Positions 1-9,636 of a stretch of DNA of 64,000 nt are shown piece after piece (within the stretch, counting starts at the first letter, position 1; each line of letters begins with the position of its first letter). This DNA is from Streptomyces venezuelae. Its GTDB lineage: Bacteria; Actinomycetota; Actinomycetes; Streptomycetales; Streptomycetaceae. The translations under genes were made by a program, and so were the position numbers. The notes beneath the pieces are model-generated. The model searched no databases. It was not told the origin of the DNA and saw only the letters and a program-made list of their open reading frames with translations. The DNA lies in contig NZ_CP029190.1 in NCBI RefSeq assembly GCF_008642295.1, positions 5,129,501-5,193,500 on the forward strand. The letters run 5' to 3'.

Positions 1-193
1 GGGTGCACCGGCTCCGTCATGAACCGATCCTGACGGGCGCAGGTTGCCGGGCCGTTGCACGGGGGTGACGGGTGTTTTCCGGACGCTCACTCGGTCATTC
101 GTACGAGTGAAAGGGGGCGGGGGCGGAACTGGGGGCCGGGCCCGCTCGTCCGATCTTGTGCAAGGGCAGGGGACTGACAGGTGGGGGCGGGCT
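1..193. other. Left-edge intergenic region
   Basis: No complete gene is supported here. On the minus strand an ATG at position 20 has an AGGA-like ribosome site about 9 bases upstream and opens a frame reading MTEPVH that leaves the window at once. It may be the start of a divergently transcribed gene, but six codons cannot prove that. The plus-strand frame from position 44 is open but reads as a Gly/Arg-rich leader, so the first real gene is placed at 194. Confidence 0.3.
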
Positions 194-931
194 ATGGGCT
201 GGGGCTGGCGTTGGGGCAGCGGCAAGGGCAGGGCCGGGGGCGAGGCCAAGGTCAGGGACAAGGCCGAGGTCAAGAGCAAGGGCAGGGCCGGGCGGCGGTG
301 GGCCGTGCAGGCGGTGATGCTGGGCTGCGTGCTGGCGCTGCTGCCCTCGGCCTGGACCCACGCGGTGGCCGAGGACCGGCTGCACACCACGGCGGACGTG
401 CCCGCCACCGAGGTCGCGATGGTGTTCGGGGCGGGGCTGCTGGGCGAGCGCCCCACCCCGTATCTGGCCCGCCGGCTGGACGCGGCGGCCGAGCTCTACC
501 GGACCGGCCGGGTCAAGGTGGTCCTGGTCTCCGGGGACAACAGCCGCGAGGAGTATGACGAGCCGGACGCGATGCGGGCCTACCTGGTCTCCCGCGGGGT
601 GCCGGACGCGCGGATCGTCAGCGATTTCGCGGGCTTCGACACCTGGGACTCGTGCGTGCGCGCCAAGAAGATATTCGGCGTCGACCGGGCGGTGCTGATC
701 AGCCAGGGCTTCCACATACGCCGGGCGGTTGCGCTGTGCCGGGCAGCGGGCGTCGAGCCGTACGGGGTCGGCGTCTCCGACGTGCACGACGCGACCTGGT
801 ACTACGGCGGCGCCCGGGAGGTCCTGGCGGCGGGCAAGGCCGCGCTGGACGCCGTGTTCACCCCGGAGCCGACCTTCCTGGGGCCCAAGGAGCAGGGGGT
901 GTCGCAGGCCCTGGGCGCTCTGGCAGACTGA
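194..931 (+). CDS. SanA/YdcF-like DUF218 membrane protein
   Basis: This 245-residue protein has a DUF218 (SanA/YdcF) domain, a family linked to cell-envelope barrier function in E. coli SanA; the biochemical activity is not settled. A basic, Gly/Lys-rich N-terminus (about residues 1-30) is followed by one hydrophobic segment (about 34-55), so the protein is probably a membrane-anchored protein with an outward-facing domain. Family motifs include the strand-loop VVLVSGDN, the DEPDAM stretch, DTWDSC and the ISQGFHIRRA strand. The start at 194 is chosen because the upstream in-frame stretch (from 44) looks non-coding. A 16-base segment is directly repeated within the basic leader (near 225 and 277). 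It is followed by a 63-base gap before an SDR gene. Confidence 0.8.
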   Translation: MGWGWRWGSGKGRAGGEAKVRDKAEVKSKGRAGRRWAVQAVMLGCVLALLPSAWTHAVAEDRLHTTADVPATEVAMVFGAGLLGERPTPYLARRLDAAAELYRTGRVKVVLVSGDNSREEYDEPDAMRAYLVSRGVPDARIVSDFAGFDTWDSCVRAKKIFGVDRAVLISQGFHIRRAVALCRAAGVEPYGVGVSDVHDATWYYGGAREVLAAGKAALDAVFTPEPTFLGPKEQGVSQALGALAD

Positions 932-949
932 CCGCGCTATTCCGAATAG

Positions 950-1777
<828 letters not shown>

Positions 1778-1817
1778 GGCGGAACACCCCCGCTCTTAAC
1801 GCAAGCCGAGGGCGGGC

Positions 1818-1833
1818 GTAACACCCGCGCCAC
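1818..1833 (+). promoter_or_regulatory. Possible GlnR-type box upstream of nitrate reductase
   Basis: GTAAC, six bases, then GCCAC lie just upstream of the molybdoenzyme start. Streptomyces GlnR sites are recalled as GTnAC-N6-GaAAC, so the left half fits and the right half has two mismatches. A TTAAC half-site lies at 1796-1800. Assimilatory nitrate reductase is a known GlnR target in Streptomyces, which makes the position sensible, but the motif is weak. Confidence 0.3.
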
Positions 1834-1844
1834 ACGCTGGGCCC

Positions 1845-3944
1845 ATGCACACCACCGCGACCCACTGCCCGTACTGCGCACTCCAGTGCGGCATGAACCT
1901 GCGACCCGCCGCCGGGGAAGCCGGGGAATCGGCGGTCGAAGTGGTGGAGCGCGAGGACTTCCCCGTCAACCGGGGAGCGCTCTGCGGCAAGGGCCGCACC
2001 GCTCCCGCCCTGCTCTCCTCCCGGGTGCGCCTGACCGAGCCGCTGATCCGCACCCACGCCACCGGCACGCTCGAACCGGCCACCTGGGAGGAGGCCCTCG
2101 ACGCCATCGCCGAAGGCCTCGGCCGCACCCGCCGCGCCCACGGGCCGGACGCGGTCGGCGTGTTCGGCGGCGGCGGCCTCACCAACGAGAAGGCCTACGC
2201 CCTGGGCAAGTTCGCCCGGGTCGCCCTCGGCACCTCGCAGATCGACTACAACGGCCGCTTCTGCATGTCCTCGGCCGCCGCCGCCCACCAGCGGGCCTTC
2301 GGCCTGGACCGCGGCCTGCCCTTCCCGCTGGAGGACATCCCGCGCACCGGCTGCGTCATCCTGGTCGGCTCCAACCTGGCCGAGACCATGCCGCCCGCGC
2401 TGCGCTACCTCACCGAACTGAAGGAGAACGGCGGCACGCTGATCGTCATCGACCCGCGCCGCACCCGCACCGCCGCCCAGGCCGATCTGCACCTGGCCCC
2501 CCGCCCCGGCACCGATCTGGCCCTCGCCCTCGGCCTGCTCCACCTGGTCGTCGCCGAGGGCCACACCGACGAGGCCTTCATCGCCGAGCGCACCACCGGC
2601 TGGGAGGAGGCACGGGCCGCCGCCATGGCCCACTGGCCGGAGCTGGTCGAACGCATCACCGGGGTGCCCGTCCCCCGGCTCCGCGAAGCCGTCTCGATGT
2701 TCTGCACCCCCTCCAGCGCCATGGTGCTCACCGCCCGCGGCCCGGAGCAGCAGGCCAAGGGCACCGACACCGTCTCCGCCTGGATCAACCTCTGCCTGGC
2801 CACCGGCCGGGCCGGCCGCCCCCACTCCGGCTACGGCTGCCTCACCGGCCAGGGCAACGGCCAGGGCGGCCGGGAACACGGCCAGAAGGCCGACCAGCTC
2901 CCCGGCTACCGCAAGCTCACCGATCCGGCCGCCCGCGCCCATGTGGCCGCGGTCTGGGGCGTGGACCCCGACTCCCTGCCCGGCCCGGGCCGCAGCGCGT
3001 ACGAACTCCTCGACGCCCTCGGCGGGGACGTCCGCGCGCTCCTCCTGATGGGTTCCAACCCGGTGGTCTCGGCCCCGCACGCCTCCCGCATCGAGGACCG
3101 CATCCGCTCCCTCGAGTTCCTGGCCGTCGCCGACGTGGTCCTCTCCGAGACCGCGGCCCTCGCCGACGTGGTCCTCCCGGTCACCCAGTGGGCCGAGGAA
3201 ACCGGCACCACCACCAACCTCGAAGGCCGTGTCCTGCTCCGCCGGCAGGCCCTCACCCCGCCCCCCGGCGTCCGCAGCGACCTGCACGTCCTGCACGGCC
3301 TGGCCGCCCGCCTGGGCATCGACAAGGGCTTCCCGGAAGACCCCGAGGAAGTCTTCGCGGAACTCCGCCGGGCCTCCGCCGGCGGCCCGGCGGACTACTC
3401 CGGCATCTCCTACCGCGCCATCGAGGAGCACCAGGGCGTCTTCTGGCCCTGCCCCGAGGACACCCCGGGCCCCGGCACCCGCCGCCTCTTCCTGGACCGG
3501 TTCGCCACCGACGACGGCCGCGCCCGGTTCATCCCGGTCGCCCACCGCGAATCCGCCGAACTCCCCGACGCGGACTACCCGGTCCTCCTGACCACCGGCC
3601 GGGTGGTCTCCCAGTACCAGTCCGGGGCCCAGACCCGCCGCGTGCCGGAACTCAACGCCGCCGCCCCCGAGGCCTTCGTGGAAATCCACCCCCGCCTGGC
3701 CGACCGGATCGGCGCGGTCGAAGGCGCCCCACTGGCCGTCACCTCCCGCCGCGGCCGGGCCGTGGCCCCGGCCCGCATCACGGACACGATCCGCCCGGAC
3801 ACGGTCTTCATGCCGTTCCACTGGCCGGGCGAAGGCCGCGCCAACACCCTCACCAACCCGGCCCTGGACCCGGTCTCCCGAATGCCGGAGTTCAAGACCT
3901 GCGCAGTCCGCGTGGAACCGGCGGACGCTGCTGCCGGTTCCTAG
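1845..3944 (+). CDS. narB: Molybdopterin oxidoreductase, assimilatory nitrate reductase-like
   Basis: This 699-residue enzyme belongs to the DMSO-reductase superfamily. It most resembles the single-subunit assimilatory nitrate reductase (NarB/NasA) that reduces nitrate to nitrite in the cytoplasm. The N-terminal [4Fe-4S] site is CPYCALQC (C8, C11, C15), with the fourth ligand C47 in the ALCGKG loop. C140 in NGRFCMSS is the likely molybdenum ligand. The GQGNGQGGREHG and GSNPVVSAP segments are molybdopterin contacts, and the C-terminal domain (about 570-690) is the dinucleotide-binding domain. There is no Tat signal, which fits assimilatory function, and no FAD or [2Fe-2S] extension, so a separate electron donor is needed. 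Formate dehydrogenase is less likely because the active site has Cys, not Sec. Nitrite reductase genes are not in the window. Confidence 0.82.
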   Translation: MHTTATHCPYCALQCGMNLRPAAGEAGESAVEVVEREDFPVNRGALCGKGRTAPALLSSRVRLTEPLIRTHATGTLEPATWEEALDAIAEGLGRTRRAHGPDAVGVFGGGGLTNEKAYALGKFARVALGTSQIDYNGRFCMSSAAAAHQRAFGLDRGLPFPLEDIPRTGCVILVGSNLAETMPPALRYLTELKENGGTLIVIDPRRTRTAAQADLHLAPRPGTDLALALGLLHLVVAEGHTDEAFIAERTTGWEEARAAAMAHWPELVERITGVPVPRLREAVSMFCTPSSAMVLTARGPEQQAKGTDTVSAWINLCLATGRAGRPHSGYGCLTGQGNGQGGREHGQKADQLPGYRKLTDPAARAHVAAVWGVDPDSLPGPGRSAYELLDALGGDVRALLLMGSNPVVSAPHASRIEDRIRSLEFLAVADVVLSETAALADVVLPVTQWAEETGTTTNLEGRVLLRRQALTPPPGVRSDLHVLHGLAARLGIDKGFPEDPEEVFAELRRASAGGPADYSGISYRAIEEHQGVFWPCPEDTPGPGTRRLFLDRFATDDGRARFIPVAHRESAELPDADYPVLLTTGRVVSQYQSGAQTRRVPELNAAAPEAFVEIHPRLADRIGAVEGAPLAVTSRRGRAVAPARITDTIRPDTVFMPFHWPGEGRANTLTNPALDPVSRMPEFKTCAVRVEPADAAAGS

Positions 3945-4128
3945 GGGCGTTCCTCGGACGGATGTCGCCGGACGTGTGTGCGAAAGGCATCGGAGTTCCG
4001 GTCAGCGGGTAACCATCCGGTCACGCACCGGACTCAGAAAGTGCTCGCACGCCCCTCGTGGCGGCGATGTGCCGTGCCCCACACTGAGTTGCGGTGCTTG
4101 AGTCCTCGGAGCCCTGGAGGTCGCCCCC

Positions 4129-5223
4129 GTGCAGACCCAGATCCTGACCGAAACCGCAGAGCACACCGCTGCCGCACATGCCCCAGACGAGCCCGAGGTC
4201 GAGGCCGTGGACGATGACGAGCCGCAGCCCCTCGAGCCGCTCGAGCCGCTGGAACTGATCGAGCGGATGCCCGAGCCACGTCGGCGCGCCGACAGCGGCA
4301 GCGGGGGCGGGGGACCGTCCGCCGACCTGTTCCGGCAGTACCTGCGCGAGATAGGCAGGATTCCGCTGCTTACCGCGGCGGAGGAAGTGGAGCTGGCCCG
4401 GCGGGTCGAAGCCGGGCTGTTCGCCGAGGAGAAGCTCAGGCTGACCCCGGATCTGGATTCGCAGCTCGCCGTGGACCTCGACAAGCTCGTCGTCATGGGC
4501 CGGATGGCCAAACGCCGGCTCATCGAGGCCAACCTGCGGCTCGTCGTCTCCGTGGCGAAGCGGTACGTCGGACGCGGACTCACCATGCTGGACCTCGTCC
4601 AGGAGGGGAACCTCGGACTCATCCGGGCCGTCGAGAAGTTCGACTACGCCCGCGGCTACAAGTTCTCCACCTACGCCACCTGGTGGATCCGGCAGGCCAT
4701 GTCCCGCGCCCTCGCGGACCAGGCCCGGACCATCAGAGTGCCCGTCCATGTGGTCGAGCTCATCAACCGGGTGGTCCGGGTCCAGCGCCGGATGCTCCAG
4801 GAGCGCGGGTACGAGCCCACCGCCGAAGAGGTCGCCCTGCACCTGGAACTGACCCCCGAACGGGTCAGCGAGGTCCTCCGGCTCGCCCAGGAACCGGTCT
4901 CGCTGCACGCCCCCGTGGGGGAGGAGGACGACGTCGCCCTCGGGGACCTCATCGAGGACGGGGACGCCGCCTCGCCCGTCGAGTCCGCCGCCTTCTTCCT
5001 GCTGCGCGAACACCTGGAGGCCGTGCTCTCCACGCTCGGCGAGCGGGAGCGGAAAGTGGTCCAGCTCCGGTACGGGCTGGCCGACGGCCGCCCCCGCACC
5101 CTGGAGGAGATCGGCCGCATCTTCGGGGTCACCCGCGAACGCATCCGGCAGATCGAGTCCAAGACCCTCAACAAACTCCGCGACCACGCCTTCGCCGACC
5201 AGCTGCGCGGATACCTGGACTGA
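4129..5223 (+). CDS. hrdA: Group-2 principal-like RNA polymerase sigma factor (HrdA-like)
   Basis: This 364-residue sigma-70 protein directs RNA polymerase to promoters. Residues 1-65 are an acidic, Pro/Leu-repeat leader. Region 1.2 is at about 66-95 ([11 protein letters not shown]), regions 2.1-2.4 at 133-205 ([34 protein letters not shown]), region 3 at about 205-275 and region 4.2 at the end ([19 protein letters not shown]). It lacks the long N-terminus of HrdB, which places it among the non-essential Hrd paralogues. The choice of HrdA over HrdC/HrdD rests on length and on the neighbouring nitrate reductase and ABC exporter genes, as I recall for S. coelicolor. The GTG start has a GGAGG site at about 4114. 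A lipoprotein gene follows after 30 bases. Confidence 0.85.
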   Translation: MQTQILTETAEHTAAAHAPDEPEVEAVDDDEPQPLEPLEPLELIERMPEPRRRADSGSGGGGPSADLFRQYLREIGRIPLLTAAEEVELARRVEAGLFAEEKLRLTPDLDSQLAVDLDKLVVMGRMAKRRLIEANLRLVVSVAKRYVGRGLTMLDLVQEGNLGLIRAVEKFDYARGYKFSTYATWWIRQAMSRALADQARTIRVPVHVVELINRVVRVQRRMLQERGYEPTAEEVALHLELTPERVSEVLRLAQEPVSLHAPVGEEDDVALGDLIEDGDAASPVESAAFFLLREHLEAVLSTLGERERKVVQLRYGLADGRPRTLEEIGRIFGVTRERIRQIESKTLNKLRDHAFADQLRGYLD

Positions 5224-5253
5224 CGGAGTCGACAGACTCAGGGGGGAACGACC

Positions 5254-5775
5254 ATGGGGCAGCACACCCGACGGGCAGCAGGCATCGCGGCGATGGCGCT
5301 GGCCGTCGCGCTGGTTCTGGCCGGCTGCGAGGAGCCGTCCCCGGATCCGAAGCCCGGCCGGTCATCCACCTCGGACGGAGGTGCGAAGCCCACCGGGAAA
5401 CCGGATCCGAAGCCGAGCCGGAAGAGCACTCCGCCCACATCGCCGGGGCCCGAGGACTCGCCGAGCCCCGAAAAGCCGTCGCCGACACCGTGGGTGCCGA
5501 AGGGGCCGGCCAGGCTCGCAGGGTGCGGCACCCATGCATCCGGCTACCAGTGCTCCTTCCGAGGGTCCAACTTCGAACCCGGCGAGAAGATCCGCCTGAA
5601 CCGGGACGGCGGCAACACCGGCGGGAACGTCCTCACCGCCGACGAGAACGGCGAGTTCGCCATCGACCTGGTCAGCAGCACCCCCTCGGGCACCTACACG
5701 TACGTCGCCCACGGGCAGCGCTCCAACCGCCGGGCGACCGCCGAGGTCCGGATCATCCCGGGCCTCTGGGGCTGA
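5254..5775 (+). CDS. Secreted lipoprotein downstream of sigma factor
   Basis: This 173-residue protein has a clear lipoprotein signal: MGQHTRR, a hydrophobic stretch, then the lipobox LAGC with Cys at residue 25. Residues 26-80 are Pro/Ser/Lys-rich spacer (EPSPDPKPG, SPSPEKPSPT) typical of actinobacterial surface lipoproteins. The C-terminal part (about 88-173) looks like a small beta-sandwich with two cysteines (GCGTH, QCSF), FEPGEKI and a GTYTYVAHG strand. I do not recognise a named family. The gene starts 30 bases after the sigma-factor stop and is probably co-transcribed with it. Function is unknown; it could be an envelope-stress output gene, but that is inference. Confidence 0.75.
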   Translation: MGQHTRRAAGIAAMALAVALVLAGCEEPSPDPKPGRSSTSDGGAKPTGKPDPKPSRKSTPPTSPGPEDSPSPEKPSPTPWVPKGPARLAGCGTHASGYQCSFRGSNFEPGEKIRLNRDGGNTGGNVLTADENGEFAIDLVSSTPSGTYTYVAHGQRSNRRATAEVRIIPGLWG

Positions 5776-5789
5776 GGCCCGACCACCAC

Positions 5790-5836
5790 AGGGGCGGGGG
5801 CCCGGTTCCACCACCGGACTCCCGCCCCCCGCCCCT
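5790..5836. terminator. GC-rich hairpin between convergent genes
   Basis: An 11-bp stem (5790-5800 with 5826-5836) encloses a second small CCGG hairpin. It lies between the convergent lipoprotein and ABC transporter genes and could stop transcription from both sides. There is no U-tract, as is common in Streptomyces. Confidence 0.5.
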
Positions 5837-5848
5837 CGCCCGGCGGGA

Positions 5849-7774
5849 TCAGTCGACCTCGGCGACCGCCTGCGCGAACTGCGCCGCGTACAGCCGGGCG
5901 TACGCCCCCTCGGCCGCCAGCAGTTCCTCGTGGCCGCCCTGTTCCACGATCGAGCCGTTCTCCATCACCAGGATCACGTCCGCGTCGCGGATCGTGGACA
6001 GCCGGTGGGCGATCACGAACGAGGTCCGGCCGTGCGACAGCCGCGCCATCGCCTTCTGGATGAGCACTTCGGTCCGCGTGTCCACCGAGCTCGTCGCCTC
6101 GTCCAGCACCAGGATCACCGGATCTGACAGGAACGCCCGCGCAATGGTGATCAGCTGCTTCTCACCCGCGCTGACCCCGGTGCCCTCGTCGTCCAGCACC
6201 GTGTCATAGCCCTCCGGCAGGGTACGGACGAACCGGTCCGCGTGCGCCGCCCGCGCCGCCGCCTCGATCTCCGCCCGGGTCACCTCGCGCGAGGCGCCGT
6301 ACGCGATGTTCTCCGCGATGGTGCCGCCGAACAGCCACGTGTCCTGGAGCACCATGCCGATCGCGCCGCGCAGCTCCTCGCGGGTCATCTTCGCGATGTC
6401 CACCCCGTCCAGCGCGATCCGCCCGCCGGTCACCTCGTAGAACCGCATCAGCAGATTGACCAGGGTGGTCTTGCCGGCACCCGTCGGACCGACGATCGCG
6501 ACCGTGTGCCCCGGCTCGACCGTCAGCGACAGGTCCTCGATCAGCGGCCGGTCCGGCTCGTAGCGGAAGGCCACCTTGTCCAGGGTCACCTGGCCGCGGA
6601 TCTTCTCCGGGCGCTCCGGAACCACCGCGTCCGGCTCCTGCTCCGCCGCGTCCAGCAGCTCGTACACCCGCTCGGCCGAGGCCACCCCCGACTGCACCAG
6701 GTTCGCCATCGACGCCACCTGCGTCAGCGGCATCGAGAACTGCCGCGAGTACTGGATGAAGGCCTGCACATCACCGATCGACAAGGTGCCCGAGGCCACC
6801 CGGAGCCCGCCGACGACCGCCACCAGCACATAGTTGATGTTCGAGACGAACAGCATCACCGGCTGCATGAGACCGCTGACGAACTGCGCCTTGAAGCTCG
6901 CCCGGTACAGCGCCTCGTTCTCCTCGGCGAAGGCCGCCGCCGATTCCCGCTGCCGGCCGAACACCTTCACCAGGGTGTGCCCCGAGTACATCTCCTCGAT
7001 ATGGGCGTTCAGCGTGCCGGTGGTCTTCCACTGCGCGACGAAGTGCGGCTGCGACCTCTTGCCGATCTTCGCGGCGATGACCACGGACAGCGGCACGGTC
7101 ACCAGCGCGACCAGCGCCAGCAGCGGCGAGATCCAGAACATCATCGCCAGCACGCCGACGATGGTCAGCAGGGAGTTCATCAGCTGGCCCAGGGTCTGCT
7201 GCAGGGTCTGGCCGATGTTGTCGATGTCGTTGGTCGCCCGGCTCAGCACCTCGCCGCGCTTCTGCCGGTCGAAGTACGACAGCGGCAGCCGCGACAGCTT
7301 CGCCTGGAGCTCCTCGCGCATCCGGTACACGGTGCCGTTCATCACATGGTTCGACAGCCGGGTCGCCACCAGCATGAACAGCGCGGCCAGCGCGAAGACC
7401 ACCAGCGCCGAGACCGCCACCGTGCCGACCGCACCGAAGTCGATGCCCTGCCCGGGGGTGAAGTCGGTGCCCGACAGCATGTCGGCCGTGCCGCCCTCGC
7501 CCCTGGCGCGCATCTCCTCCAGGGCCTGCTCCTTGGTGAGCCCGGCCGGCATCTCCCGGCCCACGATCCCCGCGAAGACCAGGTCGGTGGCCTCGCCGAG
7601 GATCTTCGGGCCGATCACCGTCATGGCCACGCTGCCCACCACGGCCAGCACCATGCCCCACAGCTTCGCCCGGTCCTTGGCGATCTGCCGCAGCAGCCGC
7701 CTGCCCGAGTTCTTGAAGTCGAGGGCCCCCTGGCCCGAGGACCCCATCATCATCCGTCCGCCGGGCCCGCTCAT
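5849..7774 (-). CDS. ABC exporter half-transporter (membrane + ATPase), second gene
   Basis: This 641-residue protein fuses a six-helix exporter membrane domain (about 30-370) to an ATPase domain (about 400-635). Walker A is GPTGAGKT, the signature is VSAGEKQ (a variant of LSGGQ), Walker B is VILVLDEA and the switch histidine is in VIAHRLS. A long periplasm-side insert (about 75-125, with EEMRARGEGG) follows helix 2. The start at 7774 overlaps the stop of the upstream ABC gene by ATGA, so the two are translationally coupled and should form a heterodimer, as in other actinobacterial BmrCD/TM287-288-like pairs. An open frame extends further upstream but it is a shadow of the first ABC gene. The substrate is unknown; drug or lipid export is typical. 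Confidence 0.87.
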   Translation of the reverse strand: MSGPGGRMMMGSSGQGALDFKNSGRRLLRQIAKDRAKLWGMVLAVVGSVAMTVIGPKILGEATDLVFAGIVGREMPAGLTKEQALEEMRARGEGGTADMLSGTDFTPGQGIDFGAVGTVAVSALVVFALAALFMLVATRLSNHVMNGTVYRMREELQAKLSRLPLSYFDRQKRGEVLSRATNDIDNIGQTLQQTLGQLMNSLLTIVGVLAMMFWISPLLALVALVTVPLSVVIAAKIGKRSQPHFVAQWKTTGTLNAHIEEMYSGHTLVKVFGRQRESAAAFAEENEALYRASFKAQFVSGLMQPVMLFVSNINYVLVAVVGGLRVASGTLSIGDVQAFIQYSRQFSMPLTQVASMANLVQSGVASAERVYELLDAAEQEPDAVVPERPEKIRGQVTLDKVAFRYEPDRPLIEDLSLTVEPGHTVAIVGPTGAGKTTLVNLLMRFYEVTGGRIALDGVDIAKMTREELRGAIGMVLQDTWLFGGTIAENIAYGASREVTRAEIEAAARAAHADRFVRTLPEGYDTVLDDEGTGVSAGEKQLITIARAFLSDPVILVLDEATSSVDTRTEVLIQKAMARLSHGRTSFVIAHRLSTIRDADVILVMENGSIVEQGGHEELLAAEGAYARLYAAQFAQAVAEVD

Positions 7775-9504
7775 GCGGCTTCCGCCTCCGTCAGCTGGGA
7801 GAGCACGATCTCCCGGTAGGTCTCGTTGCCGGCCATCAGCTCGTGATGCCGGCCGACGCCCACGACCTGGCCCTCGTCGAGGACCACGATCCGGTCGGCG
7901 TCGCGGATGGTCGACACCCGCTGCGCGACGATCACCACGGTCGCGTCCTCGGTCTCGCGGGCCAGCGCCGAGCGCAGCGCCGCGTCCGTCGCGTAGTCCA
8001 GGGCCGAGAAGGAGTCGTCGAACAGGTAGATCTCCGGCCGCTGCACCAGGGTGCGGGCGATCGCCAGACGCTGCCGCTGACCGCCGGAGACATTGGTTCC
8101 GCCCTGGCTGACGGGCGCCTCCAGGCCGCCCTCCAGCTGCTCCACGAACTCCCTGGCCTGCGCCACCTCCAGGGCCTGCCACAGCTCCTCGTCGGAGGCG
8201 TCCGGGCGCCCGTACCGGAGGTTGGAGGCGATGGTCCCGGAGAACAGGTACGGCTTCTGCGGAACCATGCCCACCGTCCGCGCCAGCAGGTCCGGATCGA
8301 TGCGCCGTACGTCCTCCCCGTCGACCAGCACCTCGCCGCCGGTCGCGTCGAACAGCCGGGGCACCAGCCCCAGCAGGGTGGACTTGCCGCTGCCGGTGGA
8401 CCCGATCACCGCGGTGGTCTCACCGGGCCGGGCCACCAGGTCGACCCCGCGCAGCACCGGGGCCTCGGCCCCCGGGTAGCGGAAGTCGGTGCCGCGCAGC
8501 TCCAGCTGCCCGCGCCTTGCGAGGGTGCGCACCGGGTCGGCGGGCGGGACCACGCTGGAGGAGGTGTCGAGCACCTCCTGGATCCGCTCCGCGCACACCT
8601 CGGCGCGCGGCATCATCATGAACATGAAGGTGGCCATCATCACGGACATGACGATCTGCAGCAGATAGGCCAGGAACGCGGTCAGCTGGCCGATCTCCAT
8701 GCCGCCGCTGTCGATCCGCATGGCCCCGAACCAGACCACGGCCACCCCGGCGACGTTGATCACCAGGATCACCGTCGGGAACATCAGCGCCAGCCAGCGG
8801 CCGGCCGCCAGCGAGACCTCGGTGAGGTCCTCGTTGGCCCGGCGGAAGCGTTCCTTCTCGTAGTCGTCGCGGACGAAGGCGCGGATCACCCGGTTGCCGG
8901 TGATCTGCTCGCGCAGCACCCGGTTCACCGTGTCCAGCCGCTCCTGCATCTGCCGGAACAGCGGGCGGGTCTTCATCACGATCGCACCGACCGCGATGCC
9001 GAGCACCGGCACCACCGCGACCAGCACGCCCGACAGCGGTACGTCCAGCGAGAGCGCCATCACGATGCCGCCGACGCACATGATCGGCGCCGACACCACC
9101 AGGGTGAAGCCCATCAGCACCAGCATCTGGACCTGCTGCACGTCATTCGTGCTGCGGGTGATCAGCGAGGGGGCCCCGAACTGCCCCAGTTCCCGCGCGG
9201 AGAAGCTCTGGACCCGGCCGAACACGGCCGCCCGGACGTCCCGGCCGAGCGCCGCCGCGGTCCGGGCGCCGTAGTAGACGGCACAGACATTGCACACCAG
9301 CTGCACCAGCGACACCGCGAGCATCAGGGCGCCGAAGCCCAGGATGTAGCCGGTGTCGCCGTGGACGACACCGTTGTCGATGATGTCGGCGTTCAGCGTG
9401 GGCAGGTACAGGCTGGCACTGGTCTGGAACAGCTGGAGCAGCACCAGCAGGCCGATGGGTTTCCGATACGGACCGAGGTGCGTCCGTAGAAGTTGTATGA
9501 GCAC
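7771..9504 (-). CDS. ABC exporter half-transporter, first gene
   Basis: This 577-residue protein has the same architecture as its partner: membrane domain about 1-310, ATPase about 340-575. Walker A is GSTGSGKS, the signature is NVSGGQRQR, and the Walker B stretch reads IYLFDDSFSALD, where the usual catalytic Glu is Asp. That replacement is the hallmark of the degenerate ATP site in heterodimeric exporters, so this subunit supplies the non-hydrolytic site. The GTG at 9504 (reading VLIQLLRTHLGPYRKP) is chosen over an upstream in-frame start at 9630 because a GGAG site lies just before it and the extra 42 residues look non-coding. Its stop overlaps the next gene. The upstream neighbour on the same strand is a sugar kinase, 132 bases away. 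Confidence 0.87.
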   Translation of the reverse strand: MLIQLLRTHLGPYRKPIGLLVLLQLFQTSASLYLPTLNADIIDNGVVHGDTGYILGFGALMLAVSLVQLVCNVCAVYYGARTAAALGRDVRAAVFGRVQSFSARELGQFGAPSLITRSTNDVQQVQMLVLMGFTLVVSAPIMCVGGIVMALSLDVPLSGVLVAVVPVLGIAVGAIVMKTRPLFRQMQERLDTVNRVLREQITGNRVIRAFVRDDYEKERFRRANEDLTEVSLAAGRWLALMFPTVILVINVAGVAVVWFGAMRIDSGGMEIGQLTAFLAYLLQIVMSVMMATFMFMMMPRAEVCAERIQEVLDTSSSVVPPADPVRTLARRGQLELRGTDFRYPGAEAPVLRGVDLVARPGETTAVIGSTGSGKSTLLGLVPRLFDATGGEVLVDGEDVRRIDPDLLARTVGMVPQKPYLFSGTIASNLRYGRPDASDEELWQALEVAQAREFVEQLEGGLEAPVSQGGTNVSGGQRQRLAIARTLVQRPEIYLFDDSFSALDYATDAALRSALARETEDATVVIVAQRVSTIRDADRIVVLDEGQVVGVGRHHELMAGNETYREIVLSQLTEAEAA

Positions 9505-9636
9505 GCGCAGGCTCCGGGTCGGCAAGATCGGGGGTCCACCCCATCTTCGACCACCCGTGTCCCGATACCCACCGCTTTTGGCAAAGCCGGTCCAAAAGCC
9601 GGACCGGACCCGGACCGTGGACCTACGCACCCACGC

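Noticed and set aside
7775..8182. N-terminal extension of the second ABC half-transporter
   Set aside because: It lies in another frame of the first ABC gene, and the ATGA overlap at 7774 is the natural start.
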